Positions 61,501 to 64,000 of a stretch of 64,000 bases of DNA are shown in pieces; position 1 is the stretch's first letter, and each line of letters opens with the position of its first letter. The position numbers were made by a program, and so were the translations under genes. Under the pieces are notes generated by a model. It saw only the letters and a program-made list of their open reading frames with translations. It was not told the origin of the DNA and searched no databases. Origin of the DNA: Aureispira sp. CCB-E. Lineage in GTDB: Bacteria; Bacteroidota; Bacteroidia; Chitinophagales; Saprospiraceae. Location of the stretch: positions 4,588,001 through 4,652,000 of the forward strand of contig NZ_CP133671.1 of NCBI RefSeq assembly GCF_031326345.1. The letters are read 5' to 3'.

Positions 61501-64000
61501 ACTATTATCATAATAATCTTCTACTTTAAACAAAGCTTGATTACTCGTCACGCCATTCGGTACTGTCCAATTGAATCCTTGACTTGTCCCACTGCCCGAA
61601 TTAGATACAATGCTGTTTATCGCTAACCAAGTCGTTCCATTATTCGTAGAATAATAAAGCCTAAATCTGCTGATACAAGAGTTCGGTTTTGTCCAACGAA
61701 TTGTATAACGACTGCAACCATATAAGGTATCACCTCCATTTGATGCCGTTACTCGTATCGGCGCTACCAAAGAAAAATTACTGGCACTCGTGTCTGCCAA
61801 ACTCAAATTATTTGTTCCGGCTATCCGTACTAAATACGTTGTTCCCAAAGGTCCCGACGGTGTCAACCAATCGTGGCGTCCGTCGTTGCTCGTGCTTGTT
61901 GTTATCACATTCCATGTCAAACCATTGTCTGAAGAATACTCCAAACGTACATTAGAATAAAAGGTCGTTGTGTTCCACTCAATTCGATAATTACAATCTG
62001 GATACAATATCTCTCCTCCATTTGGTGCCGTTAACTCTGGATTTAAAGGCGTTATGGTAAAGTTCCCATCAGAATCATCATATTTGCAAGTGTTTGTATA
62101 ATCTACTATTCTTATCTTGCAGCTTGTTGAAGGAGTATTTGGTATCGTCCAGTTATACGCATTGCCTGTTATGTTGCTCACGATCGTTGTCCAACTACCA
62201 CCTCCATTCGTAGAATATTGTAAATTGTATTGTCCCGAAGCACTTGGCAAGCTCGTCCAAGTAATCAAATGGCTGCCTTCTGCGGCTAAAACCTCACCGC
62301 CATTCGGACTCGTTATCGTCATATCATTGCTCGGCAATATCACAAAATTTGCATCTGATATATCATAGACACTATTATCATAATAATCTTCTACTTTAAA
62401 CAAAGCTTGATTACTCGTCACGCCATTCGGTACTGTCCAATTGAATCCTTGACTTGTCCCACTGCCCGAATTAGATACAATGCTGTTTATCGCTAACCAA
62501 GTCGTTCCATTATTCGTAGAATAATAAAGCCTAAATCTGCTGATGCACGAGTTCGGTTTTGTCCAACGAATTGTATAACGACTGCAACCATATAAGGTAT
62601 CCCCTCCATTTGATGCCGTTACTCGTATCGGCGCTACCAAAGAAAAATTACTGGCACTCGTGTCTGCCAAACTCAAATTATTTGTTCCAGCTATCCGTAC
62701 TAAATACGTTGTTCCCAAAGGTCCCGGCGGTGTCAACCAATCGTGGCGTCCATCGTTGCTCGTGCTTGTTGTTATCACATTCCATGTCAAACCATTGTCT
62801 GAAGAATACTCCAAACGCACATTGGAATAAAAGGTCGTTGTGTTCCACTCAATTCGATAATTACAATCTGGATACAATATCTCTCCTCCGTTTGGTGCCG
62901 TTAATTCTGGATTTAAAGGCGTTATGGTAAAGTTCCCATCAGAATCATCATATTTGCAAGTGTTTGTATAATCTACTATTCTTATCTTGCAGCTTGTTGA
63001 AGGAGTATTTGGTATCGTCCAGTTATACGCATTGCCTGTTATGTTGCTCACGATCGTTGTCCAACTGCCACCTCCATTCGTAGAATATTGTAAATTGTAT
63101 TGTCCCGAAGCACTTGGCAAGCTCGTCCAAGTAATCAAATGGCTGCCTTGTGCGGCTAAAACCTCACCGCCATTCGGACTCGTTATCGTCATATCATTGC
63201 TCGGCAATATCACAAAATTTGCATCTGATATATCATAGACACTATTATCATAATAATCTTCTACTTTAAATAAAGCTTGATTACTCGTCACGCCATTCGG
63301 TACCGTCCAATTGAATCCTTGACTTGTCCCACTACCCGAATTAGATACAATGCTGTTTATCGCTAACCAAGTTGTTCCATTATTCGTAGAATAATAAAGC
63401 CTAAATCTGCTGATACACGAGTTCGGTTTTGTCCAACGAATTGTATAACGACTGCAACCATATAAGGTATCCCCTCCATTTGATGCCGTTACTCGTATCG
63501 GCGCTACCAAAGAAAAATTACTGGCACTCGTGTCTACCAAACTCAAATTATTTGTTCCAGCTATCCGTACTAAATACGTTGTTCCCAAAGGTCCCGAAGG
63601 TGTCAACCAATCGTGGCGTCCGTCGTTGCTCGTGCTTGTTGTTATCACATTCCACGTCAAACCATTGTCTGAAGAATACTCCAAACGTACATTGGAATAA
63701 AAGGTCGTTGTGTTCCACTCAATTCGATAATTACAATCTGGATATAATATCTCTCCTCCATTTGGTGCCGTTAACTCTGGATTTAAAGGCGTTATGGTAA
63801 AGTTCCCATCAGAATCATCATATTTGCAAGTGTTTGTATAATCTACTATTCTTATCTTGCAGCTTGTTGAAGGAGTATTTGGTATCGTCCAGTTATACGC
63901 ATTGCCTGTTATGTTGCTCACGATCGTTGTCCAACTACCACCTCCATTCGTAGAATATTGTAAATTGTATTGTCCCGAAGCACTTGGCAAGCTCGTCCAA
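55504..64000 (-). CDS. Giant T9SS-exported repeat protein (adhesin-like), C-terminal part, runs off the right edge
   Basis: The frame is open from base 64000 to the stop at 55504, over 2,830 residues, and its start lies outside. The true N-terminus is not the TTG near 63990. From N to C it holds three tracts. First come at least four tandem 290-residue units, each with three Kre9/KNH-like Ig modules of about 97 residues that open with motifs such as TSPNGGEVLAAQGSHLITW. More diverged modules of that kind follow. Next are Ig-like modules with GTMVSFTATPTNGG, and ten Ig-like modules of about 70 residues (CENTMVTLSGSGAQTYVWNN). Finally there is a SprB-like repeat (GGLPPFTFDWNND) and a T9SS type-A sorting domain (LAIFPNPSYGKFTIAI, ending KRFTIIK). 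It is expected on the surface as an adhesin or gliding-type filament. The near-identical tandem DNA repeats suggest recent amplification. Confidence 0.93.
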   Translation of the reverse strand, partial: WTSLPSASGQYNLQYSTNGGGSWTTIVSNITGNAYNWTIPNTPSTSCKIRIVDYTNTCKYDDSDGNFTITPLNPELTAPNGGEILYPDCNYRIEWNTTTFYSNVRLEYSSDNGLTWNVITTSTSNDGRHDWLTPSGPLGTTYLVRIAGTNNLSLVDTSASNFSLVAPIRVTASNGGDTLYGCSRYTIRWTKPNSCISRFRLYYSTNNGTTWLAINSIVSNSGSGTSQGFNWTVPNGVTSNQALFKVEDYYDNSVYDISDANFVILPSNDMTITSPNGGEVLAAQGSHLITWTSLPSASGQYNLQYSTNGGGSWTTIVSNITGNAYNWTIPNTPSTSCKIRIVDYTNTCKYDDSDGNFTITPLNPELTAPNGGEILYPDCNYRIEWNTTTFYSNVRLEYSSDNGLTWNVITTSTSNDGRHDWLTPPGPLGTTYLVRIAGTNNLSLADTSASNFSLVAPIRVTASNGGDTLYGCSRYTIRWTKPNSCISRFRLYYSTNNGTTWLAINSIVSNSGSGTSQGFNWTVPNGVTSNQALFKVEDYYDNSVYDISDANFVILPSNDMTITSPNGGEVLAAEGSHLITWTSLPSASGQYNLQYSTNGGGSWTTIVSNITGNAYNWTIPNTPSTSCKIRIVDYTNTCKYDDSDGNFTITPLNPELTAPNGGEILYPDCNYRIEWNTTTFYSNVRLEYSSDNGLTWNVITTSTSNDGRHDWLTPSGPLGTTYLVRIAGTNNLSLADTSASNFSLVAPIRVTASNGGDTLYGCSRYTIRWTKPNSCISRFRLYYSTNNGTTWLAINSIVSNSGSGTSQGFNWTVPNGVTSNQALFKVEDYYDNSVYDISDANFVILPSNDMTITSPNGGEVLAAQGSHLITWTSLPSASGQYNLQYSTNGGGSWTTIVSNITGNAYNWTIPNTPSTSCKIRIVDYTNTCKYDDSDGNFTITPLNPELTAPNGGEILYPDCNYRIEWNTTTFYSNVRLEYSSDNGLTWNVITTSTSNDGRHDWLTPSGPLGTTYLVRIAGTNNLSLADTSASNFSLVAPIRVTASNGGDTLYGCSRYTIRWTKPNSCISRFRLYYSTNNGTTWLAINSIVSNSGSGTSQGFNWTVPNGVTSNQALFKVEDYYDNSVYDISDANFVILPSNDMTITSPNGGEVIQGLTSHTITWSTTPAASGQYNLQYSTNGGGNWTTIATNITGNAYTWTAPNIPSANYKIRVVDYNNTCKYDDSDASFEVTPATPIMTAPNGGEVWYAGTSQTIRWNPTTYYSNVRIDYSTDNGLSWNTITTNTSNDGTHSWTIPNVASTVCLVRVSNTANVLINDVSDAVFQIKPAVTVLTPNGDNGINSWGGCTVTSITFDHSPAYNRWRILYSLDGGNSWTTIVNNWYQTSNPATYNWTIPNTSSSQVLVKVEPYYNTSYFDQSDATFTVDKPVTIIQPNFGGIMQVGSVYNIEWSSDGISNLYDIFFSDDGGSTWSTVVLGYNTSNNTYPWTVPNAPSSNCLIRIRDNIDNCKEDVSDIPFIISSNTPALTVLSPNGGDTLYGCNSYNITWTEPSPNGTYDLAYTTDGGNSWNDIVLGYNTTTLSYNWTTPNISSSNVLVRVKASSTAIYDLSDALFTIIPSSISVLTADTMVCGGSPVQLNATGAATFSWTPTTGLSNPTIANPIATPSSTTTYIVQSGSGNCVLVDSITITTSSVGSVPVDVTISATPSNTICSGTMVNFTATPTNGGTAPDYQWQVNGVNVGTNSASYSNASLNDNDVVAVVLTSNQACITNNPDTSAAIVMDVSVSSTPSVSVQTMPATTVCSGTMVSFTATPTNGGANPNYQWQVNGVNVGTNSNIYSSNGLLDGDVVQVIMTSNSACAIGGPVNSSPVTMTINTVPMQPSTIVGSTSVCENTAQTFSVNPIAGANSYTWSLPNGWTGTSTTPSINTVVGNAGGLVSVQATNGCGNSPTQSVNTVVNTTPIVAATATNTIVCAGEPVTFAGTGASNYVWDNGITNGATINPTLSATYSVTGTDANGCSNTDQVTVLVNALPNVVANASAITICSNESVTLTGTGANTYTWSNNVTNNVAFSPTTTTTYNVIGTDVNGCTNTDQVTISVNARPNVSAGADQTVCENTMVTLSGSGAQTYVWNNGISDNVAFAATSTATYMVTGTDANGCTNVDTVTIMVTPAPTVLANASSMSICQGDSVTLTGSGAMSYTWNFGVTDGVAFSPSNTLTYSVTGTDVNGCTNTDQITITVNALPTVAANASTFSICEGELVTLTGSGAATYTWDHGVLNGNPLSPASTTTYSVTGTDVNGCNNTDQVTISVNARPNVSAGADQTVCENTMVTLSGSGAQTYVWNNGVSDNVAFAATNTATYMVTGTDANGCTNVDTVAIMVTPAPTVLANASSMSICQGDSVTLAGSGAMSYAWNFGVTDGVAFSPSNTLTYSVTGTDVNGCTNTDQITITVNALPTVAANASTFSICESGMVTLTGSGAATYTWEHGVLNGNPVSPVSTTTYSVTGTDVNGCNNTDQVTIVVNARPNVSANSDTTVCENSLLTLSGIGAQTYTWNNGVTNNVPFTATNNTIYKVIGTDANGCTDTAEVIVTVNPAPAINAGSDQVICDGASVILAGSGATTYIWNNGITDNTPFVPTTTTTYIVTGVDLNNCSSVDSVVVTVNPNPVVNITQQQDEIVGNDGFINLSVTGGLPPFTFDWNNDGIGDFDDTEDLNNLVVGYYAVVVQDVNGCIDSLHTNIGSVVPVDKAEDEGIKLAIFPNPSYGKFTIAINKAQSEAIQLTIFDMSGKWVKSLELKAFETEVQIDLDSISAGAYYIRMNGAKYTTVKRFTIIK
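56429..57064 (-). repeat. 636-bp higher-order repeat in the giant gene, downstream copy
   Basis: Bases 56429-57064 match 57065-57700 with few differences (for example the block starting TGGCAAAGCATTTACTG recurs at 56641 and 57277, 636 bases apart). Each copy encodes three Ig-like modules of about 70 residues. Confidence 0.8.
57065..57700 (-). repeat. 636-bp higher-order repeat in the giant gene, upstream copy
   Basis: This is the partner of 56429-57064. The modules in the two copies correspond one to one, so three modules were duplicated together. Confidence 0.8.
60551..61420 (-). repeat. 870-bp tandem unit 1 of the giant gene
   Basis: Near-identical 870-bp units start at 60551, 61421, 62291 and 63161. 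For instance the block opening GTTCGGTTTTGTCCAACG recurs at 61681, 62551 and 63421. This is the unit closest to the C-terminus; homology becomes weak below about 60547. Confidence 0.9.
61421..62290 (-). repeat. 870-bp tandem unit 2
   Basis: Differs from the neighbouring units by a handful of bases. It encodes GSHLITW preceded by AAQ and a SGPLG loop. Confidence 0.9.
62291..63160 (-). repeat. 870-bp tandem unit 3
   Basis: Carries the AAE variant before GSHLITW at its junction and a PGPLG loop in place of SGPLG. Confidence 0.9.
63161..64000 (-). repeat. 870-bp tandem unit 4, truncated by the window edge
   Basis: 840 bases of the unit are visible. It encodes NLSLVDTS where the other units encode NLSLADTS. 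The array continues to the right. Confidence 0.88.

Noticed and set aside
61689-63800. Repeated plus-strand frames of 83 to 123 codons across the giant gene
   Set aside because: They recur every 870 bases only because the DNA repeats and are antisense shadows of the real coding strand.
60551-64000. Possible CRISPR or satellite array
   Set aside because: The 870-bp units are in frame, coding and lack short repeat-spacer structure; they are protein-domain repeats.

Overview
The window is a stretch of AT-rich chromosome from a member of the Bacteroidota. It is probably from the Saprospirales/Aureispira side of the phylum, which is my inference from gene style. The support is as follows. Several secreted proteins end in type IX secretion (T9SS) type-A sorting domains. 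Promoter-like TAnnTTTG boxes occur upstream of genes and Shine-Dalgarno sequences are rare. There is a LytS/LytTR pair with a periplasmic propeller sensor, and families such as DUF2795, DUF4836, DUF4476 and DUF4139 are present. No rRNA, tRNA or CRISPR array was seen.

Layout. Bases 1-369 are the C-terminal end of ffh. Bases 393-9379 form an accessory block bounded by two inverted copies of a 156-bp palindromic, MITE-like element. The right copy is split by an intact 782-bp IS1-family insertion sequence with an 8-bp target duplication. Inside the block are an outer-membrane-like protein with a lipoprotein, a DUF4476 lipoprotein, and a two-gene unit: a degenerate protein kinase domain fused to an SF1 (UPF1/COG1112-like) helicase, plus a 275-aa winged-helix-like partner. 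That unit resembles the helicase component of Mokosh-type defence but has no visible phospholipase-D nuclease, and it is the best candidate here for an undescribed system.

Bases 9995-16065 carry miaB, two GNAT acetyltransferases, a lipoprotein, a DUF4139 protein and a sigma-54-type regulator, all on the plus strand. Bases 16203-36698 hold mostly single genes: a polytopic membrane protein, a paraoxonase-like propeller lipoprotein, a T9SS esterase, a DUF2795 protein, pyruvate carboxylase, a steroid 5-alpha-reductase-like membrane enzyme, a DPP-IV-like peptidase, an OmpA-family protein, a WG-repeat lipoprotein, a DUF4836 lipoprotein and a glycosyltransferase.

Bases 36859-40657 are a LytS-type sensor kinase and its LytTR regulator. 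Bases 40654-46899 hold a secreted esterase, two tandem paralogous subtilases and a thioredoxin-like lipoprotein. A cytochrome P450, a membrane-anchored protein, apolipoprotein N-acyltransferase (lnt) and an iron/cobalamin-type ABC permease with its binding lipoprotein follow; no ATPase gene lies beside them.

The last 10 kb holds an S74-autochaperone surface protein and the 3' part of a giant T9SS-exported repeat protein (over 2,830 residues in the window). Its upstream part is a tandem array of nearly identical 870-bp units running off the right edge.

Much of the window is devoted to the cell surface: lipoproteins, their acylating enzyme, T9SS cargo and adhesin-like repeats. Intergenic spaces carry perfect hairpin terminators and at least two dispersed repeat families.
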